In this document: one piece after another, positions 25,800-33,881 of the stretch
Layout of the letters: the number at the start of each line of letters is the position of its first letter
How positions within the stretch are numbered: position 1 is the stretch's first letter
From: Mycolicibacterium rhodesiae
Lineage (GTDB): Bacteria; Actinomycetota; Actinomycetes; Mycobacteriales; Mycobacteriaceae
DNA length: 64,000 bases
Direction of reading: 5' to 3'
Assembly: GCF_002086695.1 (NCBI RefSeq)
Contig: NZ_MVIH01000016.1
Location: forward strand, 42,523-106,522
Position numbers and translations under genes: made by a program
The notes under the pieces: generated by a model
Database searches by the model: none
The model's input: the letters and a program-made list of their open reading frames with translations, nothing else
Told to the model about the DNA's origin: nothing

Positions 25800-26159
25800 A
25801 TGACGATGAATCTCAAACGATTGGTCTACACCTCGGCCGCGGCGGTCGGCATCGGTGCGGCCGGACTGTTCGGGCTCGGTATCGGAACCGCGAGCGCCGA
25901 CCCCGGCCAGTGCGGCGGCCCCGGCCCGCAGAACTGCCAGGGCCCCAACAACGGGTGGAACAACGGGCACGACAACAACTGGAACAACGGACCCGACAAC
26001 CAGAACAACGGGCCGGGCGACTGGCAGCATCGCAACGTCGATCAGGCTCGTCAAGACCACCAGCCCTTCAACTGGAACGGACAGTGGGTCCAGCCGATGC
26101 CGGCGGGCAACGGCGCAGGCTGGGGCTTCTGGTTCCTGGGGCAGTGGATTCCGCTGTAA
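25800..26159 (+). CDS. Small secreted Trp/Asn/Gly-rich protein
   Basis: 119 residues (or 117 from the second ATG at 25806). A clear signal peptide runs to about residue 33 with the cleavage site ASA-DP. The mature protein of about 85 residues starts with a two-Cys segment (DPGQCGGPGPQNCQGP), then has imperfect repeats NNGWNNG, NNWNNG and PDNQNNG, and ends in an aromatic cluster WGFWFLGQWIPL. Many small mycobacterial secreted proteins share this signal peptide plus WNNG style, but their function is unknown. An ACGGAT stretch precedes the start. A strong hairpin follows the stop. Confidence 0.75.
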   Translation: MTMNLKRLVYTSAAAVGIGAAGLFGLGIGTASADPGQCGGPGPQNCQGPNNGWNNGHDNNWNNGPDNQNNGPGDWQHRNVDQARQDHQPFNWNGQWVQPMPAGNGAGWGFWFLGQWIPL

Positions 26160-26177
26160 CCCGCCGTGCGATCTGGC

Positions 26178-26209
26178 CGGCCGGCGGCGCTAGCCTGCGC
26201 CGCCGGTCG
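26178..26209. terminator. GC-rich hairpin between convergent genes
   Basis: CCGGCGGCGC (26181-26190) pairs exactly with GCGCCGCCGG (26197-26206) around the six-base loop TAGCCT. Outside the core stem, one G-T wobble and two more pairs extend it to 26178-26209. It lies between the convergent W/N-rich protein gene and the kinase gene, whose stop falls at the edge of the loop, and could serve both directions. Confidence 0.55.
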
Positions 26210-27452
26210 CCAGCTTCTCGGGCTGCAGCGACCACACGATCGGACCGGTGCCCGCGGACGCGTGCGCGCAGTAGGCCGGCGCGCCCTTCTCACTGACCGC
26301 GGCCGCGCCAAGGACAGCACAGTTCGCGCCGATCACCACGACGGGCAGATCCATCCGGCTCGAAACGGCGGGCGGCGGCGGCGTGGTGCGCGTCGTGGCC
26401 GAGGCGTGCAGATCGCGGTGGCCGAACAGCAGCGAAACGCCTGCGGCCGCACCGGCGATGATCACCACCGCACCCAGGATCGCCGGGATCAGCAGCCGGC
26501 GGCGCGACATACCGGACTCCGGCTTGGCGTGGCGGCCCGCACCGGCCTTCGCGGCGGCACCGGACACCGGCGCGGAACTCGTCACATCGGTCGCGCCGGT
26601 CTGGCGTTCCGCTGTGCCGATGCCCTGCTCCAGCGCCCGCGCAAAATCGATGCAGCGGGTGTAGCGCTTGCCGGCATCCTTGGCCAGCGCCTTGGCGAAA
26701 ACCGGGCTCAGACAAGCAAGTTCGGGCCTCTTGGCGCCGATGGCGGGCGGGTCGGCACTCAGATGCTGACTGATCACGATCGCCGGATTGGTGTGCTGGA
26801 ACGGAGGCATGCCGGTCAGCAGGTGGTATGCCGTCGCGGCCAGCGCGTATTGATCGGCATGACCGTCGATCTGCTCACCTTTGAGTTGCTCAGGGGCCGC
26901 GTAGGCGACGGTTCCGACAGTCATGTTCGTTCCGGTCAGATCGCTCGACTGGCCCATCCAGCGGGCGATTCCGAAGTCCGCAAGCATGACTCGCTCGTCG
27001 CCGGTGCCGGGCAGACCCAGCAGGATGTTGGCGGGTTTGACATCGCGGTGGAGCAGTCCGCGGCCGTGCGCATAGTCGAGGGCTTCGGCGACCCCGGTGA
27101 TGATCCGCACGACTTCGGCGGGGGGCATCCCGTACGGATAGCGCTCGGCGAGCAGCCGGGAGGCGTCGGTTCCGTCGATGTACTCCATGGCGATCCACAG
27201 CTTGTCGTCGAACTCGCCCCGGTCGTAGATCGTCACGATGTGCCGGCTCGACAGCGTGGCCACCATGTCGGCTTCGAGGTTGAACCGCTTGCGGTACTCG
27301 TCGTCGGAGCTGACCGCGGAACCGAGCACCTTGAGCGCGTCGTGCCGGGGCAGCCGGGGATGCTGGACGAGGTACACCTCGCCCATCCCTCCGGCGCCCA
27401 GCGTCCGCAAGACGGTGTAGTCCGCGACGATCTGGCCGTCAGCTAACGGCAT
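26190..27452 (-). CDS. Membrane-anchored Ser/Thr protein kinase with a short two-cysteine extracellular domain
   Basis: 420 residues. The Hanks-type kinase domain covers about residues 10-270: P-loop LGAGGMGEVYLVQH, catalytic Lys in DALKVL, HRDVKPANILL, the DFG of LADFGIARW and YAAPEQLKGE. A linker is followed by one membrane helix near residues 320-342. The outside portion is only about 75 residues, lacks PASTA repeats and carries two Cys (GANCAVLGAAA and GAPAYCAHA) about 20 residues apart, followed by VWSL. It is not PknA or PknB; I cannot equate it to a named Pkn. ATG 27452 is supported by a TAAGAT box six bases upstream. Confidence 0.9.
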   Translation of the reverse strand: MPLADGQIVADYTVLRTLGAGGMGEVYLVQHPRLPRHDALKVLGSAVSSDDEYRKRFNLEADMVATLSSRHIVTIYDRGEFDDKLWIAMEYIDGTDASRLLAERYPYGMPPAEVVRIITGVAEALDYAHGRGLLHRDVKPANILLGLPGTGDERVMLADFGIARWMGQSSDLTGTNMTVGTVAYAAPEQLKGEQIDGHADQYALAATAYHLLTGMPPFQHTNPAIVISQHLSADPPAIGAKRPELACLSPVFAKALAKDAGKRYTRCIDFARALEQGIGTAERQTGATDVTSSAPVSGAAAKAGAGRHAKPESGMSRRRLLIPAILGAVVIIAGAAAGVSLLFGHRDLHASATTRTTPPPPAVSSRMDLPVVVIGANCAVLGAAAVSEKGAPAYCAHASAGTGPIVWSLQPEKLATGGAG

Positions 27453-27458
27453 TGAGGC

Positions 27459-27464
27459 ATCTTA
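27459..27464 (-). promoter_or_regulatory. Putative -10 box for leaderless transcription of the kinase gene
   Basis: Minus-strand TAAGAT followed by GCCTCA and ATG 27452. No ribosome site is present, so a leaderless start fits. Confidence 0.42.
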
Positions 27465-27508
27465 AGGGGTGGCGGGGTCCGCCATCGAACCAAAGCAGCA
27501 AACCGTTG

Positions 27509-28275
27509 TCAGGCGCCGACCGGTGCCGGTGCGCTGGCCTTCAACGCCGCCAGGGCGGCCACGCTCAACCGGGCCAGTTCGTCGGCCTCGGCCGCCGTCA
27601 GTGCGGAGTGGTAGATCTGCGCCATCCGGCGGTTTGTGAGGTCCTCGACCTGGTCGTAGACGTCTTTCTTGCCCGCCGCGTCGGCGAACGGCGGCTGCCA
27701 CCCCATGAACGCGGCGTAGTCCGTGCCGTGGTTGAGGATGTGCGCCTCGACGGGGCTCAGCCCGGAGATCGTCAGGGCGTTGAAGTGCACGGCGGCACGC
27801 AGTTCACGCAGCACCATCATCACCTGCAGAGCGCGTGCCGGGGCGTCGTCGGCCAGCGGCATGGCCCGCCAGCCCGCATACAGCGGCAGGCCGGGTTCGG
27901 GGGCGTCCGCGATGACCTTCTCCCCCAACTCGGCGATGCGCTCCAGTCCCTCGGCCCCGGCGAGGTACGTCCTGCCGAACTCGGCGAGCTGATCCCAGTA
28001 GAGCCGGCAACTTTCCGACGCGGGGTGCACCGCGACGCCGTTCTCCCAACACGCCCGCGCGAGGTTGGGTTCGAAGACGGCGAACACCGCGGTGACCGTG
28101 GTGCCGGTCGCATCACCCAGGACGCCGCCGCGGCCCGCGAAGTACGCGGCGAACGGGTCCGGATAGCCGGCGCGAGACTCTTCTCGAAGGTGTCCGGGTT
28201 GAGCATGAACACGCTGATGGCCTCGCCGATGGCCGCCCCGGCGGTCCGGATCGATTCGACGTCGATATCGCTCAT
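27509..28275 (-). pseudogene. SCO6745-family protein gene, disrupted by a one-base frameshift near 28171
   Basis: From ATG 28275 one frame reads MSDIDVESIRTAGAAIGEAI and continues through VFMLNPDTFEKSL. From about 28170 to the stop at 27509 a different frame carries the rest (AGYPDPFAAYFAGRGGVLGD onward, about 220 residues). Together they match the SCO6745-type family of helical proteins of unknown function. Restoring one G in GCG-CC, so that SLA-AGYPDP is continuous, joins both parts without loss. Either the gene is recently broken or the base was missed in sequencing. Codon use in the downstream part is normal and there are no further stops, so decay, if real, is recent. Confidence 0.75.
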
Positions 28276-28282
28276 GCGCCGC

Positions 28283-28288
28283 AGTGTA
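28283..28288 (-). promoter_or_regulatory. Putative -10 box for the SCO6745-family gene
   Basis: Minus-strand TACACT, seven bases upstream of ATG 28275. It supports that ATG as the original start of the now frameshifted gene. Confidence 0.38.
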
Positions 28289-28438
28289 CGGAGGTGGGGT
28301 CGAACAGGTGTCGGTTCCCACCGTCTTGAGCGTGAAGTTCGCCGCGGGCCAGGGCTGCCGTAATCATCGGGGCGATGTAGTACCCAACTCCCAGGCGCGA
28401 CATAGCCGTCGCTCACGTCCGGACCGTTGAGTGGAGCC

Positions 28439-28753
28439 ATGGCATTCCCAGCGAAAACATCTACCAAGGACAGTCCGTTCGTTCTGGTCCTCGACGCCGG
28501 AACCGAGCGCGGCCACCGTCTCGCCCGGGCACTGCTGGCGGCCGGCAACCGCGTGGTGGCCGTCGACCGAAACGCGGCCGCGTTGGTGCGAATCGGCCAC
28601 GGCCACAGCAGTGCTCGGCTGTTGCTGATCGCCGCCGACACCACCGACCAGAGACAGGCCGACCAGGTGATGGCCCGTGCGCACGCGCACTTCGGGCAAG
28701 CGCCTCCTACGCTCGCCCTATGCGCCGACTATCGACGCTCCTCGGCTGCCTAG
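28439..28753 (+). CDS. Short Rossmann-like protein resembling the N-terminal part of a short-chain dehydrogenase
   Basis: 104 residues from ATG 28439, with GGAG just upstream; a TTG at 28427 is in the same frame. The sequence FVLVLDAGTERGHRLARALLAAGNRVVAVDRNAAAL looks like a beta-alpha-beta nucleotide fold (it spans about residues 13-48) with a degenerate glycine loop. It is followed by LLLIAADTTDQRQADQVMARA, as in the second half of a dehydrogenase Rossmann half. Catalytic Tyr and Lys regions are absent. It may be a remnant or a small stand-alone domain. The last 34 bases overlap the next gene in another frame. Confidence 0.5.
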   Translation: MAFPAKTSTKDSPFVLVLDAGTERGHRLARALLAAGNRVVAVDRNAAALVRIGHGHSSARLLLIAADTTDQRQADQVMARAHAHFGQAPPTLALCADYRRSSAA

Positions 28754-30006
28754 TTCTGCTGGCCGCGGGAGTTGCGGCCTGCGGCAAGCCACCCGCCCGG
28801 TCTGCGCCCGCGGCGCTGACCCCGCCGATGGGCTGGAACTCGTGGAACTCCGGTATATCGCTGTCCGAGCGGACCGTCGAGGAGACGATCGACGCGATGG
28901 TGTCCTCCGGGATGCGCGACGCCGGGTACCGCTACGTCAATCTCGATGCGGGGTGGGCGGCCGACAGTCGTGACAGTGCGGGCGACCTGCGAGCCGACCC
29001 CGTCCGGTTTCCCGGCGGTATCCCGGCCGTCGCGCAGTATGCCCACTCTCACGGGATGTTGCTGGGCCTCTATGCGAGCCCGAGCTATGAGCTGTGCGGA
29101 CTCGGCGCGGCGAACGCGAGCAGAGGCCACGAATCGGCCGACGCAACCACGTTCGCACGGTGGGGGGTGGACTACCTGAAATACGATTGGTGCAGCACCG
29201 ATCAGGACCGGTCGGATCAGATCAGCGCGTTCAGTGCAATGCGGGATGCGTTGCAGCGCAGCGGAAGACAGATCCTGTACAGCATCAACCCGAACACGTC
29301 GGGTGACCCCTCCGCCGGGTCCGCCTACGACTGGTCGGGAATTGCCGACATGTCACGCACCACGATCGACCTGGTTCCGTTGTGGCACAGCCAGACCGGG
29401 GCGGCCGGCCCGGTACTCGGGGTCACCGAGCAGGTCGACGCCGACGTCCCGCTGGCCGCCCGCAGCCGACCCGGGTACGTCAACGACCCGGACATGCTGG
29501 TGGCCGGTATCTCCTGGCCGGACTTCGTCGCCGACCACCAGGGGATGGTCGAGACCCTGGCCGGCGAGCACGGCCCGAGCATGACGCTCGACGAGCAACG
29601 GACCCACATCTCGCTGTGGGCGATGCTGGCCGCACCACTGCTGGCCGGCAACGATATTCGCACCATGTCCGCGCAGACCCGCGACCTTCTCACCAATCCC
29701 GACATCATCGCCGTCGACCAGGATCCGCTCGTCACACAGGGGCGCCCGCTGGCACAGGACAACCGGATCATGGTCAAGCCGCTGGCCGGCGGGGCGGTCG
29801 CGGTCTCGATGACCAACCCGGAATCACAGCCTGCATCGATCGTCACCACCGCGGCTTCGGTGGGTTTGCCGCACTCCCCGTGCTACCGGGTTCGCGATCT
29901 GTGGACCCACGTCGGTCGCAGCACCACGAGTGACCTTGTCGCCGAGGCGATTCCACCGCACGCGACGGTCATGATGCGGGTGCGACCGTCACAGGGATGC
30001 CATTGA
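28720..30006 (+). CDS. Glycoside hydrolase family 27 lipoprotein, alpha-galactosidase-like
   Basis: 428 residues. The N terminus MRRLSTLLGCLVLLAAGVAAC is a lipoprotein signal with Cys21. The GH27 barrel follows: PPMGWNSWNS near residue 35, YVNLDAGWA at 72, GLYASPSYELCG near 116, the catalytic nucleophile Asp156 in DYLKYDWC and the NDPDML segment with the acid/base region near 250. Family members release terminal alpha-galactose or alpha-N-acetylgalactosamine, and some act on beta-L-arabinopyranose. It would act outside the cell membrane on galactosides. It overlaps the upstream ORF by 34 bases and the convergent oxidoreductase by 38. Its place beside cell-wall genes may be chance. Confidence 0.88.
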   Translation: MRRLSTLLGCLVLLAAGVAACGKPPARSAPAALTPPMGWNSWNSGISLSERTVEETIDAMVSSGMRDAGYRYVNLDAGWAADSRDSAGDLRADPVRFPGGIPAVAQYAHSHGMLLGLYASPSYELCGLGAANASRGHESADATTFARWGVDYLKYDWCSTDQDRSDQISAFSAMRDALQRSGRQILYSINPNTSGDPSAGSAYDWSGIADMSRTTIDLVPLWHSQTGAAGPVLGVTEQVDADVPLAARSRPGYVNDPDMLVAGISWPDFVADHQGMVETLAGEHGPSMTLDEQRTHISLWAMLAAPLLAGNDIRTMSAQTRDLLTNPDIIAVDQDPLVTQGRPLAQDNRIMVKPLAGGAVAVSMTNPESQPASIVTTAASVGLPHSPCYRVRDLWTHVGRSTTSDLVAEAIPPHATVMMRVRPSQGCH

Positions 30007-32206
30007 GCGCGCCGTTGCCCGACGGTTCGTCGAGGAATGTCGGCGGCGACAGGATGTTCGTGTTGACCCCGGGTGACCCGTTGGCCACCGACATCCGGGT
30101 GCCTGGCTTCCCGTGGCCCCAGCCGTGCGGCATCGACACCACGCCTGGCTTGATGGCGTCGGTCACCTCCACCGGCACCTCGATGCATCCGGCCGACGAC
30201 GTCACCGTCACGTGGTCGCCCCCCGACACCCCGCGGCTGGCGGCGTCATCGGGATGCATCAACAGCGTGCAGCGATCCCGGCCTTTCATCAGAGCCGAAA
30301 CATTGTGCAGCCACGAGTTGTTCGACCTCAGGTGGCGCCGGCTCACCAACACCAATTCGTCGGGTTCACGCTCCAGGCGGCGGCTCAGGCGCGGAATATC
30401 GTCGAGCAGATATTGCGGGGCCAGCCGGATCTTCTTGTCCGTAGTGCTGAGGATCTCGGGGACCTGGGACACCATCGGCCCGAAGTTGATGCCGTTGGGT
30501 TGCTCCTTGAGTTTCGCCAAGGTCAGTCCGTCCGGGTTCTCGCCGTAACGGTCACCGAACGGCCCGGTACGCAACGTCAGATCGAGAATGCGTTCCGGGC
30601 CGCCCTGCGTGTAGTGGCTACGGACCTGCGCACCGTCGAGTCCCTGGGTGAAACACAGGTAGTCGAAGAAACCGTCGTCGATCGCTGCGACGTCGACGTC
30701 CTCGGCGGGCACTCCCGCGCACAAACCCGTGAGCCGCACCAGGATCTCCCACTCCTGCGGGCGGTCGGGATCCTCGGGGGCGAACACCGGTGCCGAATAG
30801 TTGGCGATGCTGTTGATCGCGAACGCCAGAATCAAATCGTCGTGATGCGGCTGCTCCAGCGGGGACAGGCCGGGCAGGATGACGTCGGCGTGGCGGGTGG
30901 TTTCGTTGAGCCACAAGTCGACCGCGATCATCGCGTCAAGGCCGGGCAGCAGCTCGTCGAGCCGATGACCCTGCGGGGTCGACAGCACCGGATTGCCCGC
31001 CACCGTGATGAGCGCGCGGATCTGCCCCTCCCCCGGTGTTTCGATTTCCTCGGCCAGACATGACACCGGCACCTGACCGAGGACCTCCTTGGCGCCGCGT
31101 ACCCGGGTCTGCCAGCGGCCGAACTCGGGCAGCCCGCCCTCGAGACCGGGTTGCGGCTGGGCGGTGACCGTCCAGACCGCGGGCCGGGGGAACATCGCGC
31201 CGCCCGGGGTGTCGAAGTGGCCCGTCAGGATGTTGACGACGTCGACCAGCCAGCTGGCCAGACTGCCGAATTCCTGATTGCACAACCCGATTCGCCCGTA
31301 CACCACGGCTCGTTCAGTGCCCGCCAGTTGGCGGGCGAGGTGCTTGATGCGATCAGCGTCGATACCGGTGACCGGGGCTACCCGCTCCGGTGACCAGTCG
31401 GCTGCGGACGCCCGCAGGGTCTCAACGCCGTCGATGTGGTCGGCGAGTCGGCCCAGACGGACCAGGTCTTCGTCGAACAACGTGTGCACGACGGCCAACA
31501 GCAGCGCGGCGTCGGTGCCCGGAGTGATCGGCAACCATTCGTCGGCCTTCGCCGCGGTCGCGGTGCGGACGGGGTCGATCACGATCACGTTGTCGATGCG
31601 GCCGAGGATCCCCATCACATCGGGGGCGGCGAGCAACGAGCCTTGCGAGGCGGCCGGATTCGCGCCCATCACGACCAGCAGGTCGGTGCGTTCGATGTCG
31701 GGAACCGGGAATCCCCACCAGTTGCCGTACATCAGATGCGAGGAGAGGTTCTTGGGCCACTGGTCGACGGTGCCCGGTGAGTAGCTGACCGGGATTCCCG
31801 ACATGCCCAGCAGGACGCCGGTGTAGCGGCCCAGCGAGAACGAGTGCGCCAGCGGGTTGCCGGTATAGCAGGTGACCGCGCCGATGCCGTGCTCGGCGAT
31901 CACCGGGGCCAGCAGTTCGGTGCAGCGCCGGAAGGCGGCGTCCCAGCTGACCTCCTGCCACTGTCCGTCGACCTTGACCATCGGCTTACGGATCCGGTCC
32001 GGGTCTTCATGGATGGCGCCCAGCGACGCGCCTTTCGGGCACAGGTGTCCCCGGCTCCAGACGTCGTCCTGGTTGCCGCGGATGCTGTCGACGCGGCCAT
32101 CGGAAACCTGAATCTCCAAGCCGCACATGGCCTCACACAGCGGGCAGGTGTAAAGGTGGCGGCCGTCGTGGCCGATGGCGGCCAGCTCGATCTTCGGGGT
32201 GGTCAC
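29969..32206 (-). CDS. Molybdopterin-dependent oxidoreductase, formate dehydrogenase/nitrate reductase superfamily
   Basis: 745 residues. A [4Fe-4S] site is formed by Cys21, Cys24, Cys28 and Cys56 (CPLCEAMCGLE and GHLCPKGA). Then come molybdopterin-binding regions such as VTCYTGNPLAHSF, LLVVMGANPAASQGSL and the C-terminal cofactor domain with SRRHLRSNNSWLHN and GDHVTV. No signal for Tat export is seen, so it should be cytoplasmic. It stands alone, without electron-transfer subunits beside it. Substrate is unknown; formate dehydrogenase-like and other DMSO reductase family activities are all possible. The GTG start at 32206 is supported by a TACCGT box six bases upstream. Confidence 0.85.
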   Translation of the reverse strand: MTTPKIELAAIGHDGRHLYTCPLCEAMCGLEIQVSDGRVDSIRGNQDDVWSRGHLCPKGASLGAIHEDPDRIRKPMVKVDGQWQEVSWDAAFRRCTELLAPVIAEHGIGAVTCYTGNPLAHSFSLGRYTGVLLGMSGIPVSYSPGTVDQWPKNLSSHLMYGNWWGFPVPDIERTDLLVVMGANPAASQGSLLAAPDVMGILGRIDNVIVIDPVRTATAAKADEWLPITPGTDAALLLAVVHTLFDEDLVRLGRLADHIDGVETLRASAADWSPERVAPVTGIDADRIKHLARQLAGTERAVVYGRIGLCNQEFGSLASWLVDVVNILTGHFDTPGGAMFPRPAVWTVTAQPQPGLEGGLPEFGRWQTRVRGAKEVLGQVPVSCLAEEIETPGEGQIRALITVAGNPVLSTPQGHRLDELLPGLDAMIAVDLWLNETTRHADVILPGLSPLEQPHHDDLILAFAINSIANYSAPVFAPEDPDRPQEWEILVRLTGLCAGVPAEDVDVAAIDDGFFDYLCFTQGLDGAQVRSHYTQGGPERILDLTLRTGPFGDRYGENPDGLTLAKLKEQPNGINFGPMVSQVPEILSTTDKKIRLAPQYLLDDIPRLSRRLEREPDELVLVSRRHLRSNNSWLHNVSALMKGRDRCTLLMHPDDAASRGVSGGDHVTVTSSAGCIEVPVEVTDAIKPGVVSMPHGWGHGKPGTRMSVANGSPGVNTNILSPPTFLDEPSGNGALNGIPVTVAPAS

Positions 32207-32212
32207 CGACCC

Positions 32213-32218
32213 ACGGTA
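32213..32218 (-). promoter_or_regulatory. Putative -10 box for leaderless transcription of the molybdopterin oxidoreductase gene
   Basis: Minus-strand TACCGT, followed by GGGTCG and then GTG 32206. It lies in the 124-base gap after accD4 and would uncouple this gene from the upstream mycolate operon. Confidence 0.42.
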
Positions 32219-32330
32219 AGGCGGGCACGCTCCCGATCACCGACGTTTCGTCAACTTTGCCATCGGCCGGTGCCGCCGGACGCGAATTACACAGGTGTGA
32301 GTAAACCCTGGGGATAACCCCGACGGCGGG

Positions 32331-33881
32331 TTAGATCGGGATCAGACCATGCTTGCGCTGCACGCGCAGGATCTGCTTGTCCCGCAGAATCCGCATGGCG
32401 CCGCGCAGCTGCAGGCGAGTCTGATGCGGCTCGATCACCGCGTCGACATAGCCGCGCTCGGCAGCCACGTACGGCGTTGCCATGTCGCGGTTGTACCCCT
32501 CGATGAATTGGCGCCTGATCTCCTGCACTTCCGGAGCCGTCGGGTCGGGGAAGCGCTTCACGATCAGCTGGGCCGCGCCCTCGGCGCCGATCACCGCGAT
32601 GCGCGCCGTCGGCCACAGGAAGTTGAAGTCAGCCGTGAGCTGCTTGGACCCCATCACCGCATACGCGCCGCCATAGGACTTGCGGATGGTGATGGTCACC
32701 TTCGGCACGTCGGCCTCGACGACGGAGTAGAGGAACCGGCCGCCGCGCTTGATGATGCCGTTCTTCTCCTGCTCGACACCGGGCAGGAAGCCGGGGGTGT
32801 CGACGACGAAGACCAGGGGCGTGTTGAACGCGTCGCAGAACCGCACGAACCGGGCGGCCTTGTCGGACGCCTCGTTGTCGATGGCGCCCGACATGTGCAT
32901 CGGCTGGTTGGCGATCACCCCGACCGGGCGGCCGTCGACGCGGGCGAACCCGGTGATGATCGCCTGGCCGGCTTGCGAGGCGACCTCGAGGAAGTCACCG
33001 TCGTCGAAGATCCGCAGCAGGATCTCGTGCATGTCGTAGGCGGTGTTGTCCGCGTCCGGCACCAGGCTGTCGAGTTCCAGATCGTGCGGGGTGATCTCCG
33101 GCTCCAGACCCGGATTGATCACGGGGGCATCGTCAAAGGTGTTGGCCGGCAAGAACTGCAAGTAATCGCGGACGTAGGTGAAGGCGTCCTTCTCCGAGTC
33201 GACGACCTGATGGATGTTGCCGTACTTGGCCTGAGCGTCGGCGCCGCCGAGCTCGTCGAGGGTGACATCCTCACCGGTGACGTCCTTGATGACGTCAGGG
33301 CCGGTGACGAACATGTACCCCTGGTCGCGCACGGCCACGATGAGGTCGGTCTGGATCGGCGAATACACCGCACCACCGGCGCACTTGCCCAGGATGATCG
33401 AGATCTGCGGCACCAGACCGGACAGCAGCTCATGGCGACGGCCGAGCTCGGCGTACCAGGCCAACGACGTGGCCAGGTCCTGGATGCGGGCGCCACCGGA
33501 GTCGTTGATACCGATGATCGGGCAGCCGACCATCGCCACCCACTCCATCAGGCGGGACACCTTGCGGCCGAACATCTCTCCCACCGAGCCACCGAACACG
33601 GTGTAGTCGTGGCTGAACACACCCACCGGACGGCCGTTGATGGTGCCGTGCCCGGTGACCACGCCGTCGCCGTACAACGCGTTCGGGTCGCCAGGCGTGC
33701 GGGCCAGCGCGCCGATCTCGAGGAAGCTACCCGGATCCAGCAGCGCGTGGATTCGCGCCCGCGGACTGGGGATGCCGCGTTTGTCGCGCTTCGCGGCGAC
33801 CGCCTCACCGCCCGGTTCCTTGGCGAGCTCCAGCTTTTCGCGGAGTTCGGCGAGTTTTTCGGCAGTTGTTACGGCGGTCAC
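32331..33881 (-). CDS. accD4: Acyl-CoA carboxylase beta subunit AccD4 (Rv3799c-like)
   Basis: 516-residue carboxyltransferase subunit. With AccA3, AccD5 and AccE5 it carboxylates the C24-C26 acyl-CoA that becomes the alpha branch of mycolic acids, the extender used by Pks13. The crotonase-like fold is visible in two halves. The first has GARIQDLATSLAWYAEL near residue 130 and the oxyanion loop CAGGAVYSP near 165; the second has VDTPGFLPGVEQE near 360 and SYGGAYAVMGSK near 400. The GTG start overlaps the pks13 stop by four bases (GTGA), which ties the carboxylase to the condensing enzyme. It is the last gene of the fadD32-pks13-accD4 set. Confidence 0.95.
   Translation of the reverse strand: MTAVTTAEKLAELREKLELAKEPGGEAVAAKRDKRGIPSPRARIHALLDPGSFLEIGALARTPGDPNALYGDGVVTGHGTINGRPVGVFSHDYTVFGGSVGEMFGRKVSRLMEWVAMVGCPIIGINDSGGARIQDLATSLAWYAELGRRHELLSGLVPQISIILGKCAGGAVYSPIQTDLIVAVRDQGYMFVTGPDVIKDVTGEDVTLDELGGADAQAKYGNIHQVVDSEKDAFTYVRDYLQFLPANTFDDAPVINPGLEPEITPHDLELDSLVPDADNTAYDMHEILLRIFDDGDFLEVASQAGQAIITGFARVDGRPVGVIANQPMHMSGAIDNEASDKAARFVRFCDAFNTPLVFVVDTPGFLPGVEQEKNGIIKRGGRFLYSVVEADVPKVTITIRKSYGGAYAVMGSKQLTADFNFLWPTARIAVIGAEGAAQLIVKRFPDPTAPEVQEIRRQFIEGYNRDMATPYVAAERGYVDAVIEPHQTRLQLRGAMRILRDKQILRVQRKHGLIPI

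Noticed and set aside
22919..32330. Insertion sequence or prophage in the variable block
   Set aside because: No transposase, integrase or phage protein was seen, and no terminal repeats bounding the block were found by eye.
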